Positions 27,611 through 35,015 of a DNA stretch of 64,000 bases are shown here, in pieces. Positions within the stretch are counted from its first letter, which is position 1; each line of letters opens with the position of its first letter. This DNA comes from Sphingomonas sp. LHG3406-1 (GTDB lineage Bacteria > Pseudomonadota > Alphaproteobacteria > Sphingomonadales > Sphingomonadaceae): the NCBI RefSeq assembly GCF_029637485.1, contig NZ_CP069128.1:434001-498000 (forward strand), written 5' to 3'. Below the pieces are notes generated by a model that worked only from the letters and a program-made list of their open reading frames with translations, had not been told where the DNA came from and made no database searches. Position numbers and translations under genes: made by a program.

Positions 27611-27800
27611 GCCGTTCCATAACCATCGTGATGCCGCGCTTGCACTCCTAAGCGGCTGCTCCAAGCTGAGCCGCAAAGCGGGACAGTTCTTAGGGCAGCT
27701 TGCAGTCGACCCGATGCCGCTGAGCGAGGCTCAGCTAAGCTGGTTGAACAAGCTTCTCAGCAGAGCCGGGCTGCCTGAGCTTATTGGGGAGGGCGCGTGA
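27603..27800 (+). CDS. Small hypothetical protein (element)
   Basis: 65 residues, ATG 27603, overlapping the previous ORF by eight bases. Helical, with ALALLSGCSKLSRKAGQFLGQLAVD and LSEAQLSWLNKLLSRAGLPEL. This resembles small hypothetical proteins found next to primase or replication genes in phage-like islands, but I cannot assign it. Confidence 0.55.
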   Translation: MSEPFHNHRDAALALLSGCSKLSRKAGQFLGQLAVDPMPLSEAQLSWLNKLLSRAGLPELIGEGA

Positions 27801-28087
27801 TGCTCTATCCTGATGCACCGGGCCACCGGAACGTGAGTACGTCAATCAAAGCAGAGATGGATCTCGCACCCAAGCTGGGCAGGCTTCAGCGAATGGCGCA
27901 AGAGGCCATTCTTGCGGCCGGTGATAGTGGCCCCACTGCGGACGAGCTTGCTGCAGCGCTCCATGTAAGCCGCTGGACTATCCAGCCTCGAACGAGTGAA
28001 CTGCGTCGCAAGGGATGCATCCGCGACAGTGGCCAGCCACGGCCAAATGTCACGGGCAAGCATTCTATCGTCTGGATAGCCTCATGA
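27800..28087 (+). CDS. Winged-helix DNA-binding protein (element)
   Basis: 95 residues from ATG 27800, which overlaps the previous stop; GTG 27797 is the alternative. MAQEAILAAGDSGPTADELAAALHVSRWTIQPRTSELRRKGCIRDSG contains a helix-turn-helix followed by a wing (HSIVWI). Probably a regulator of the element or a replication accessory protein. Confidence 0.65.
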   Translation: MLYPDAPGHRNVSTSIKAEMDLAPKLGRLQRMAQEAILAAGDSGPTADELAAALHVSRWTIQPRTSELRRKGCIRDSGQPRPNVTGKHSIVWIAS

Positions 28088-28515
28088 CCGCTGCCGTTAT
28101 GCTCCAGGCGCCTGTCAGCGCCGCGCATGGCGGCAGCTTTGAAACTTCACCCTTTCGCAGATCCGGTGAAGTTTCATTGGCTGTCCCGGGCAGGCCAAAG
28201 CAAGGGAAACCGCGCCTTTCCGCAAGTGGCATAAGCCGTGCAGTAAGTAACTCTAACTCTGGTGTGCCAGCCCTTTCGCCTCAGAGCAGTGGCAGAGGCG
28301 GTCCGCGCAACAGTGCAAAGCGCGAGAGCTTCGGCCTCACCACGGGGCAAGTTCGCAGTCTACTAGCCGCATCGCGACACGCGCAGACAATTGGGCTGCC
28401 GTTCACCCGCATGGTCACCATTCACTGGCAAGCGGCTGGTGTCTCTCTCGAAAGCTTGGCACGAGCGACCGGCCGCTTCGTGGATATGCTCACGAAAGCG
28501 CTTCGGCGGCCGTGA
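28084..28515 (+). CDS. Probable truncated replication-type protein (element)
   Basis: 143 residues from ATG 28084 (ATGA overlap with the previous stop). The N-terminal ~65 residues are Ser/Gly/Pro-rich and look disordered. The end reads GLPFTRMVTIHWQAAGVSLESLARATGRFVDMLTKALRRP and then stops. In longer proteins I recall from alphaproteobacterial islands, this segment precedes a His-rich HUH-like motif of a rolling-circle-type replication protein. If so, the catalytic part is missing here. The identification is tentative and from memory. Confidence 0.5.
   Translation: MTAAVMLQAPVSAAHGGSFETSPFRRSGEVSLAVPGRPKQGKPRLSASGISRAVSNSNSGVPALSPQSSGRGGPRNSAKRESFGLTTGQVRSLLAASRHAQTIGLPFTRMVTIHWQAAGVSLESLARATGRFVDMLTKALRRP
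28140..28176. repeat. 12-bp perfect inverted repeat
   Basis: TGAAACTTCACC (28140-28151) and GGTGAAGTTTCA (28165-28176), 13-base spacer, inside the disordered part of the 28084-28515 ORF. It could be an operator or replication nick/binding site. No function is proven. Confidence 0.6.
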
Positions 28516-28847
28516 GCATGCTTCCCAACTGTAGATCAGGGTGCAGGTAATTTCAGATACTTCATGGCGGACGCGGTCGCGAGGACAAAAGTTAAGCAAG
28601 CTAACGCAAACGGCCAGTCACGCCGCATTAGACGCCTAACTCTGCGTAATGCATAATTGATATACCGTGGCATGAACGGCGAATGCCGTATTGATCCAAT
28701 TGGATCAAGGGAACTTAATTCAGCCAAGCAGAGGGGGTGGCTAGCGCGACCAACCGAATGGTCCGCCCGGCGCATAAAGCCTCGTCAAGCTCGCTGGAGC
28801 GCACTCTCCCAAGTTGCCAGAGACCTTAGGCCTGCTAACAGCGCCGC
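28516..28847. other. AT-richer gap within the element
   Basis: 332 bases without a convincing gene. On the minus strand a 45-residue ORF (28539-28673, one hydrophobic segment WPFALACLTFVLATASA with a basic N-terminus) has an ATG but no ribosome site. The sequence changes character here, from the compact element genes to the lower-GC membrane-protein gene, suggesting a junction between two source DNAs. No transposase or clear inverted repeats seen. Confidence 0.4.
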
Positions 28848-30416
28848 ATGCACGACACTGGAACGCCGTACGCCGCCCCTAAGCCATGGGCGTTTGCCCT
28901 ACTTTTCGTCTTGGTGTGCGCAGTAGCTGCCTTAAACATCGCTCCAGTCGATCCTGGCGGTGACATAACCGACAAGTGGATCATGGTGAGGCACCTCACC
29001 GATCCAGTGGGCTGGCCGGGTTGGACACTCGACCATCAAACAGCGAGGTGGGCCCTCAACTTTCCATTCGCACTGATAGTGAGCATCTTCGGACCCACTC
29101 TGACGGTGTACTATGGCGTGACAATCGTTACGTTTGGTATCTCTATTTGCCTGCTGTGGTTAATCTGGAACCGCCTTTTCGGTTGGGCAGGAGCAGCACT
29201 TCTGCTTTGCGCCTTTGCGCTCAATCCACTTAATTCATGGCTGTACTCCCACTTTCTTTCAGACAACCTGAGCTACCCTTACTTGTTGCTCGGATTCTAT
29301 TTCTTGATCAGAGGCCCCAGTTCAAAAAATGAAGTGATCTCTGGTGCCTTTTTCTTCCTAGCTTACGCAGCCAAGGTCACGAATCTCTACTTTGTGCCAG
29401 GAATTGTGCTCTGGCTATGGTTTCAGCGTGGCCGTACAAGTCCATTGAGGTTCTTAGGGGTCCTTGCTGCGCTCTTCGCAATCGAAACTGCCATATTGTC
29501 AGTAATTCTGGGCCGCGTAGTGCCGCTCGGCGTTGTACAAGCTGCGATGGAGAAGCATATCAGCGGCATGTACACGGAGTATGTAGGTTATCGCTGGATA
29601 GATACGCTCACCCGTTGGGCACCTGATTCTTCGATGTTCGTCTATACGAAGTTAGGAATGCTCGCCTTCTTTATGGCGGCCCTCGGAACTGGTTTGCTCA
29701 AAGCCTTAAGGAAGGGGCCTACGCTGCCTAAGGAGCTTTCCTTGACCCTGGCGATGGGTGTCAGCTTTGGTATCTTTGTTTCGTTTGCCGCAATCTCAGT
29801 CGAGCCTTTTAGACCTGTCCAGCCGTTACTAGATCGATACCTCTGGCCGCTGTGGCCTTTCGCTCTCACGTACTGCTTCTGGGTTGGGAGACTAGTTCTC
29901 GGCTTGGCCTTATCCCAAAGCACTGAATACAGAACAGCTGCGGTATCGAGAGATGCGCGAAGTAGCGTACAATTCGCTATTGCCATTGCCGCAGTAGCGG
30001 CGCTTCTCGTTGGAACAAACGCTTGGGCATACCGGAAGACTTCCGCTCACCGGAACGGTATTCCGTACCCATTTCAGTTAAGCAGCGTAGACCAGTACTA
30101 TCGGGACATTGCCTTAGCGTCTCAAAGCTGTAGGCCAATAGTGCTTTGGCACCCCAAAACACTTAGAACTTTGGACTCTTTCATCACTCCAGTGGGTGGA
30201 CCTCGCTGGATCAATGGAATGCAAGTGCAGGAGATGCCTAGGACCGAGTTCCTGAGGAGTTATGCGCCAAAGCTCATCGGAGTCACAGACGAAAACTGGG
30301 GCGCGGGTGAGAACGTGTACGTAGTTCGTGGAAGCGGCTGCCCCCTTGACCTCTGCAAGTCACTCATCGTCGGGGAACTGACCTACTCGGAGCAAGCTCA
30401 ATGCGTCGCACGCTGA
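28848..30416 (+). CDS. Polytopic GT-C-like membrane protein (element cargo)
   Basis: 522 residues with about ten hydrophobic segments and a C-terminal soluble domain (~400-522). The first loop contains DPGGDITDKWIMVRHLTDP, an acidic first loop as in GT-C glycosyltransferases (PMT/ArnT-like, GtrC-like) that use polyprenyl-phosphate sugars. PFRPVQPLLDRYLWPLWPF lies in a later loop. Codon use is unlike neighbours (more A/T third positions, TTA/TTG leucines). A serotype- or receptor-modifying enzyme would fit cargo of a phage-like element, but the substrate is unknown. The start ATG 28848 has no strong ribosome site. Confidence 0.65.
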   Translation: MHDTGTPYAAPKPWAFALLFVLVCAVAALNIAPVDPGGDITDKWIMVRHLTDPVGWPGWTLDHQTARWALNFPFALIVSIFGPTLTVYYGVTIVTFGISICLLWLIWNRLFGWAGAALLLCAFALNPLNSWLYSHFLSDNLSYPYLLLGFYFLIRGPSSKNEVISGAFFFLAYAAKVTNLYFVPGIVLWLWFQRGRTSPLRFLGVLAALFAIETAILSVILGRVVPLGVVQAAMEKHISGMYTEYVGYRWIDTLTRWAPDSSMFVYTKLGMLAFFMAALGTGLLKALRKGPTLPKELSLTLAMGVSFGIFVSFAAISVEPFRPVQPLLDRYLWPLWPFALTYCFWVGRLVLGLALSQSTEYRTAAVSRDARSSVQFAIAIAAVAALLVGTNAWAYRKTSAHRNGIPYPFQLSSVDQYYRDIALASQSCRPIVLWHPKTLRTLDSFITPVGGPRWINGMQVQEMPRTEFLRSYAPKLIGVTDENWGAGENVYVVRGSGCPLDLCKSLIVGELTYSEQAQCVAR

Positions 30417-30499
30417 CAGCCGAGTGACCTCTTTGATGGGGAGCCAAAAAGGGAACGGGGGACCAATTCGGAAAATTGCACAATGATAACAAAGAGGAC

Positions 30500-30513
30500 T
30501 GGCGGATGGGGTG
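30500..30513. repeat. Right attachment-site repeat within tRNA-Ser
   Basis: Same 14 bases as 24980-24993. They are the last 14 bases of the tRNA gene, including the CCA, so integration keeps the tRNA functional. An 8-bp inverted repeat (30428-30435 / 30490-30497) and a GGGAACGGGG copy (30451-30460) lie just inside the element. Confidence 0.8.
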
Positions 30514-30589
30514 GGATTCGAACCCACGGTGAGCTTGCACCCACGGCGGTTTTCAAGACCGCTGCCTTAAACCACTCGGCCACCCATCC
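30500..30589 (-). tRNA. tRNA-Ser(UGA), integration target
   Basis: 90 bases on the minus strand. Acceptor GGATGGG (5' end at 30589) pairs with CCCATCC, followed by GCCA at the 3' end (30500). The anticodon loop CTTGAAA inside GCGGT/ACCGC gives UGA, reading UCA-type serine codons. Long variable arm and T-loop GGTTCGAATCC present. The gene is intact although its 3' end is the element boundary. Confidence 0.97.
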
Positions 30590-30730
30590 ACGGCGACGCA
30601 CATACCGGCTCGAAGACGGTTGCGGTTCAGCTTGGCGCCCGTAGACCTTGGCACGGGTCTGGCGCAAGGCGGCTGAACGGCTGCGACGCTCGGGCGTTGG
30701 TCTGGCATGATCGGGGAGGGTAGAAGGCAG

Positions 30731-31879
30731 GTGGCATTTCGTTGGAGCAGTTCGCTGCTGTGCCTGGCCGCGATCGCACTCACGCCGGCGAGCGCGCGGC
30801 AGGAGCGCGATCCGCTCGCCCCCTTGCCCGGCACGCCGGCGCCGCCGGCGCCGGGAACGACCGTCCGCCAGCCCACTCCCGCGGCCCAGCCCGCGCTTCG
30901 CCCGGTCGCCGAGATCGCCGCCTCGACCGGCTTCGAAGGCTACAAGCAGCAGCTCGCCGCCCGTGCCCGCGCCGTTGGCGTTCGCGAAGCGACCATCGCC
31001 GCCGTCATTCCCTACCTTCGCCTCAACGCCCGCGTCGTCGCGCTCGACCGCCAGCAGCCGGGCGGGCCACCCAACAGCAACGTCATCCCGCCGTTCGCGC
31101 CCTACAAGGCGCGGCATGTCACCAGCGACCTCATCAACCGGGGCGCCGCCCGCTTCCGCTCCTACCGCCCGCAGCTCGCCTGGCTCGAGCAGCGCTTCGG
31201 GGTCGAGCCGCAGGTGCTGATGGCGATCTTCGGGCATGAGACCAGCTATGGTCGCGTGACCGGCAATTTCGACCTTGCCGAAGTGCTCGCGACGCTTGCC
31301 TACGAAGGCCGCCGCCGTGCCTTTTTCGAGGCGGAGTTCATCGCTGCACTCCAGCTTCTCGACCGCGGCACGCCGCGCAGCCGCCTCAAGGGCAGCTGGG
31401 CCGGCGCCACCGGCTATCCCCAGTTCATGCCGTCAAACGTCCTGCGCCTCGCCACCGACGGCGATGGCGACCGCGACGCCAACATCTGGGGCAGCGAGAT
31501 GGACGGCCTTGCCTCGATCGCCGCCTATCTCAACGATGCCGGCTGGAAGCGAGGGGTCCACTGGGGCATTCCGGTCCAGGTGCCCGCGACCCTCAACCGA
31601 GCCGCGATCGTTTCCCGTCTCGCCGCGCCCCGCTGCCCCCAGGTCTTCCGCCGCCACAGCCGCTGGATGACCATGCGCGAATGGCGCCAGCTTGGGGTCC
31701 GGCCCCTCGGCCAGGTCCTGCCCGAAGGCGAGATGGCGACCCTCATCGAGCCTGACGGTCCCAATGCCACTGCCTATCTCGCGACCGTCAATTACCGCGC
31801 GATCCTCGATTACAACTGCTCCAATTTCTACGCCCTTTCGGTCGGGCTCCTTGCCGACCGCGTCGCGGCCGGGGGTTGA
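30731..31879 (+). CDS. Lytic murein transglycosylase, MltB family
   Basis: 382 residues from GTG 30731, which gives a clean signal peptide (AFRWSSSLLCLAAIALTPASA). ATG 30707 adds eight residues before it. After a Pro-rich linker comes the MltB-type domain: catalytic glutamate in IFGHETSYGRVTGNF, then SWAGATGYPQFMPSNVL and the C-terminal peptidoglycan-binding-like part (NYRAILDYNCSNFYALSVG). It cleaves the MurNAc-GlcNAc bond to leave 1,6-anhydro ends in the periplasm. Confidence 0.9.
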   Translation: MAFRWSSSLLCLAAIALTPASARQERDPLAPLPGTPAPPAPGTTVRQPTPAAQPALRPVAEIAASTGFEGYKQQLAARARAVGVREATIAAVIPYLRLNARVVALDRQQPGGPPNSNVIPPFAPYKARHVTSDLINRGAARFRSYRPQLAWLEQRFGVEPQVLMAIFGHETSYGRVTGNFDLAEVLATLAYEGRRRAFFEAEFIAALQLLDRGTPRSRLKGSWAGATGYPQFMPSNVLRLATDGDGDRDANIWGSEMDGLASIAAYLNDAGWKRGVHWGIPVQVPATLNRAAIVSRLAAPRCPQVFRRHSRWMTMREWRQLGVRPLGQVLPEGEMATLIEPDGPNATAYLATVNYRAILDYNCSNFYALSVGLLADRVAAGG

Positions 31880-31942
31880 CCAGGCATTCCCGCCGCCCGG
31901 CCGCTGATCCTGCGCTTGCCTGCCCTCGCCCGACCGCAAGAA

Positions 31943-31974
31943 AAGCCGGATCCCGGGTCAGGCCAAGGATGACG
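31943..31974. repeat. Single arm of the palindromic repeat seen at 15912-15993
   Basis: AAGCCGGATCCCGGG...GGATGACG matches the right arm of the 15.9-kb repeat. No facing arm was found here, so it is a half copy, between the transglycosylase and the carboxypeptidase. Confidence 0.5.
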
Positions 31975-32003
31975 AAGGAAGGCGGGGCCGCTACCAAAGC
32001 CCC

Positions 32004-33176
32004 ATGAATCACCCCCGCGTCGCAATCGCCCTGTTCCTCGCCACCACCGCCGGGGGCGCCATCGCCGCCGCGCCGCCGTTCGAGACGCCAGCCCGAGTCG
32101 CCTATCTCGTCGACCTCTCCTCGGGAGCCGAACTGCTCGCCAAGGACGCCGACCGGCCCATGCCGCCTGCTTCCATGGCCAAGATGATGACCAGCGAGGT
32201 CGCCTTCGAGCTGATCAAGTCGGGCCAGCTTCCGCTCTCGAAGATGTGCACCGTCCGCCCCGAGACCTGGCGCGCCTGGCACAGCCAGGGCTCGACCATG
32301 TTCCTTTCCGTGAACGAGAGCGTCAGCGTCGAGAACCTCCTCCACGGCATCGTCACCCTGTCCGGAAACGACGCCTCGGTCGTCCTCGCCGAGTGCATCG
32401 CCGGGACCGAGCAGGCCTTCGCCGCCCAGATGAACGCGCTGGCCAAGCGGCTTGGCATGACCAACAGCCGCTTCTGCAACTCGACCGGCTGGCCGGACGA
32501 GGGCTGCACCGTCACCACCGCCCGCGACCTCGCCAAGCTCGCCCGCGCCTCGATCGAGCGCCACCCCAAGCTCTACAAGCAATTCTACGGACAGCCGAGC
32601 TTCAGCTGGGGCAAGACCCTCGGTTCCGGCCAGAACATCACCCAGGCCAACCGCAACCCGATCCTCGGCCGCGTGTCGGGTGCCGACGGGCTCAAGACCG
32701 GCCACACCGAGGAAGCCGGCTACGGCTTCACCGGCTCGGCCGAGCAGAACGGCCGTCGCCTGGTGATGGTGCTGGCCGGACTCGACAGCTTCAACGGCCG
32801 TGCCGATGAATCGGTCAAGCTGATGAGTTGGGGCTTCAACGCCTGGCAGTCGCGCCCGCTGGTCGCCGCCAACGCCGCCATCGGCGAGGCGCAGGTCCAG
32901 CTCGGCGCTGCCGCCACGGTGCCGCTGGTTGCCCCGCGCGCCATTGCCGTCACCTATCCCGCCGGCGCGGTCGGGGGCGAGCCGAAGCTCAGGATCGCCT
33001 ACAACGGGCCTATCAAGGCGCCGATCGCCAAGGGCGCCGAAATTGCCCAACTGATCGTCACCACGCCCGACGGTACCGTCCAGCGCATGCCCCTGGTCGC
33101 GGCGGAAGCGGTCGAGGAAGCCGGCTTCTTCGGCCGCCTGTGGCTTGGCTTGAAGCAGCTCGTCGGGCTTGCCTGA
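32004..33176 (+). CDS. dacC: D-alanyl-D-alanine carboxypeptidase (PBP5/6 type)
   Basis: 390 residues. Signal peptide (AIALFLATTAGGAIAAAPP), serine active site SMAK (~57-60, SxxK), SGN (SxN) and KTG (LKTGHTEEAG), then a PBP5-type C-terminal beta domain. A terminal amphipathic helix (FFGRLWLGLKQLVGL) probably anchors it to the inner membrane. It trims the terminal D-Ala from pentapeptide. It overlaps or abuts tmk. The symbol is by analogy: dacA/dacC paralogues cannot be separated by sequence alone. Confidence 0.92.
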   Translation: MNHPRVAIALFLATTAGGAIAAAPPFETPARVAYLVDLSSGAELLAKDADRPMPPASMAKMMTSEVAFELIKSGQLPLSKMCTVRPETWRAWHSQGSTMFLSVNESVSVENLLHGIVTLSGNDASVVLAECIAGTEQAFAAQMNALAKRLGMTNSRFCNSTGWPDEGCTVTTARDLAKLARASIERHPKLYKQFYGQPSFSWGKTLGSGQNITQANRNPILGRVSGADGLKTGHTEEAGYGFTGSAEQNGRRLVMVLAGLDSFNGRADESVKLMSWGFNAWQSRPLVAANAAIGEAQVQLGAAATVPLVAPRAIAVTYPAGAVGGEPKLRIAYNGPIKAPIAKGAEIAQLIVTTPDGTVQRMPLVAAEAVEEAGFFGRLWLGLKQLVGLA

Positions 33177-33180
33177 CCAG

Positions 33181-33801
33181 GTGGCGCGGGGGCGATTCAT
33201 CACGCTCGAAGGCGGCGAGGGGGTCGGCAAGAGCACCCAGCTTGCCGCACTCGGCGAGGCTCTCCGCGCCCGCGGCATCGATGTCGTCACCACCCGTGAA
33301 CCCGGCGGCAGCGACGGCGCGGAGGCCATCCGCCGGCTCCTGCTCGAAGGCGGCGAGGAGCGCTGGAGCGCGCCGGCCGAAGCCCTGCTCTTCGCCGCCG
33401 CCCGCACCGACCATGTCGACAAGCTCGTCCGCCCTGCTGTCCTTGCCGGGAAATGGGTGATCTCCGACCGCTTCATCGACAGCAGCCTCGCCTATCAGGG
33501 CGGCGCGGGCGGTCTCGGCATCGAGGCCGTGCGCGCCATCAACGCCTTCGGGATCGACGGCTGGTTTCCCGACCGCACCCTTCTGCTCCTCCACCCTCAG
33601 GGCGCTGAGCGGGCCCGGGCGCGGGACGGTGCCGAGGCCGACCGCATCGGCGGACGGCCCGCCTCCTACCATGACAACGTCGAAGCCGCCTTCCGCGCCA
33701 TCGCCGCCGCCGAGCCCGACCGGGTCCGACCGGTCGACGCCTCGGGCAGCCCGGAAGACGTCACCGCGCTCCTGCTCGCCGCGCTCGAGGACCTGCTGTG
33801 A
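33181..33801 (+). CDS. tmk: Thymidylate kinase
   Basis: 206 residues from GTG 33181 (begins ARGRFITLEGGEGVGKST); a TTG at 33169 is possible and would overlap dacC. P-loop GGEGVGKST, DR(F/Y) motif SDRFIDSSLAYQGG and TREPGGS are typical. The expected DTMP-binding loop is present. It phosphorylates dTMP to dTDP. The stop overlaps holB (GTGA). Confidence 0.95.
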   Translation: MARGRFITLEGGEGVGKSTQLAALGEALRARGIDVVTTREPGGSDGAEAIRRLLLEGGEERWSAPAEALLFAAARTDHVDKLVRPAVLAGKWVISDRFIDSSLAYQGGAGGLGIEAVRAINAFGIDGWFPDRTLLLLHPQGAERARARDGAEADRIGGRPASYHDNVEAAFRAIAAAEPDRVRPVDASGSPEDVTALLLAALEDLL

Positions 33802-34772
33802 CCATTCTCGGCCAGGACCGCGCCATCGCAGCCTTCCGCGCCGCCATGGACAGCGGCCACCTCCACCATGCCTGGCTGCTCGCCGGCCCACGCGGGGTGG
33901 GGAAGGGGAGCTTCGCCCGCGCCGCCGCCCGTCGCGTCCTCGCCGATGCCGCCGGTCCGCGCAGCGATCTTCCCGGCCTTGAAGTCGCCCCCGGCCATCG
34001 CATCGCGCACCTGGTGGACGCGGGCAGCCATCCCGACTTCCGCCTCCTCGAGCGGCAGGAATGGGACAAGGGTAGCAAGAAGGGCGAGCTCAGGCGCAAC
34101 GTCACCATCGACCAGGTCCGGGAAATGGGCGAGCTGTTCGCCCTCGCTCCCTCGTTCAGCGACTGGCGAGTCTGCATCATCGACGCGATGGACGACCTCG
34201 AGCGCAACGCCGCCAACGCCTTGCTCAAGCTGCTCGAGGAGCCACCCGGCAAGAGCCTGTTCCTGCTGGTCAGCCACTCGCCCGGCCGGCTTCTTCCCAC
34301 CATCCGCTCGCGCTGTCGCCGCCTCGACTTCACCGCGCTCGATGACGCGTCGATGGATCGGGTCCTAGCCGAGCAGCAGCCGAAGCTCTCGGCCGCGGAT
34401 CGTGCCCGCCTTCTGCCGCTTGCCGCCGGGTCGGCCGCTCGCGCCATCGAATTTGCCGAACTCGACCTTGCTCCGCTTGCGGAGGAAGCGCTTGCCATCC
34501 TTCGCCATGGCGATCCCGACAACAGCCGCCGCGCGCGCCTTGCCACCAGCCTTGCCCTGAAGGCCGCCGCGCCGCGCTACGCCGCCTTCCTCGAACTGGT
34601 CCCGCCACTGGTCGCCGCCGAGGCTCGCCGTGCCGAAGGCGAGCGCCGCAGCCGCGCCGCCGCCGCCTACGCCCAGCTGCGCGAAACGGCGACCTTCGCG
34701 CCCCGGCACTCGCTCGACCCGGCCAGCACCATCCTCACCCTCGGCACGATCATGGCAGGGGTCTCCGGCTGA
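33798..34772 (+). CDS. holB: DNA polymerase III subunit delta'
   Basis: 324 residues from GTG 33798 (overlaps tmk stop). AAA+ clamp-loader fold: GPRGVGKGSFA (P-loop variant), CIIDAMDDLERNAANALLKLLEEPP and SHSPGRLLPTIRSRC (SRC motif). It is the stator of the clamp loader. tmk-holB-metG-tatD is a common alphaproteobacterial gene order. Confidence 0.93.
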   Translation: MTILGQDRAIAAFRAAMDSGHLHHAWLLAGPRGVGKGSFARAAARRVLADAAGPRSDLPGLEVAPGHRIAHLVDAGSHPDFRLLERQEWDKGSKKGELRRNVTIDQVREMGELFALAPSFSDWRVCIIDAMDDLERNAANALLKLLEEPPGKSLFLLVSHSPGRLLPTIRSRCRRLDFTALDDASMDRVLAEQQPKLSAADRARLLPLAAGSAARAIEFAELDLAPLAEEALAILRHGDPDNSRRARLATSLALKAAAPRYAAFLELVPPLVAAEARRAEGERRSRAAAAYAQLRETATFAPRHSLDPASTILTLGTIMAGVSG

Positions 34773-35015
34773 TCGCATGCGTTGCAAAGTAGGATATCGG
34801 CCGGCAAACTAACCCCATGGGTTGGTCTAGGCTGCCATCGACTGTTTGCGCGCGCTCCAGCTCGTACCGCCGCCCGGTCCCGATTGCCGCAGATACCCCG
34901 CCACCGGTGACCTTTGTGACCTTCGTGACCGCAGTACGGAGACAAAGCGGGTCACACTGGCCTCATCGCAACCGCCGCTTCCGAATTCGCCCAAGCTCGC
35001 CTAGAGCGACGGGCA

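Larger units (their letters stand above)
24980..30513. mobile_element. Integrative element in tRNA-Ser(UGA), ~5.5 kb
   Basis: Bounded by a 14-bp direct repeat (24980-24993 and 30500-30513). The right copy is the 3' end of an intact tRNA-Ser gene. Between them lie a tyrosine integrase, an HTH excisionase-like gene, small overlapping ORFs, a winged-helix protein, a probably truncated replication-type protein and a membrane protein. Most genes from 25.2 to 28.5 kb overlap or nearly touch, as in phage satellites. The right third (28.5-30.4 kb) is clearly lower in GC. No conjugation, capsid or terminase genes are present, so it is either defective or a small satellite that moves with helper functions. 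Confidence 0.8.

Noticed and set aside
24980..30589. CRISPR array or defence operon in the element
   Set aside because: No spaced repeats and no Cas, nuclease, reverse transcriptase or toxin motifs were found in the element ORFs.
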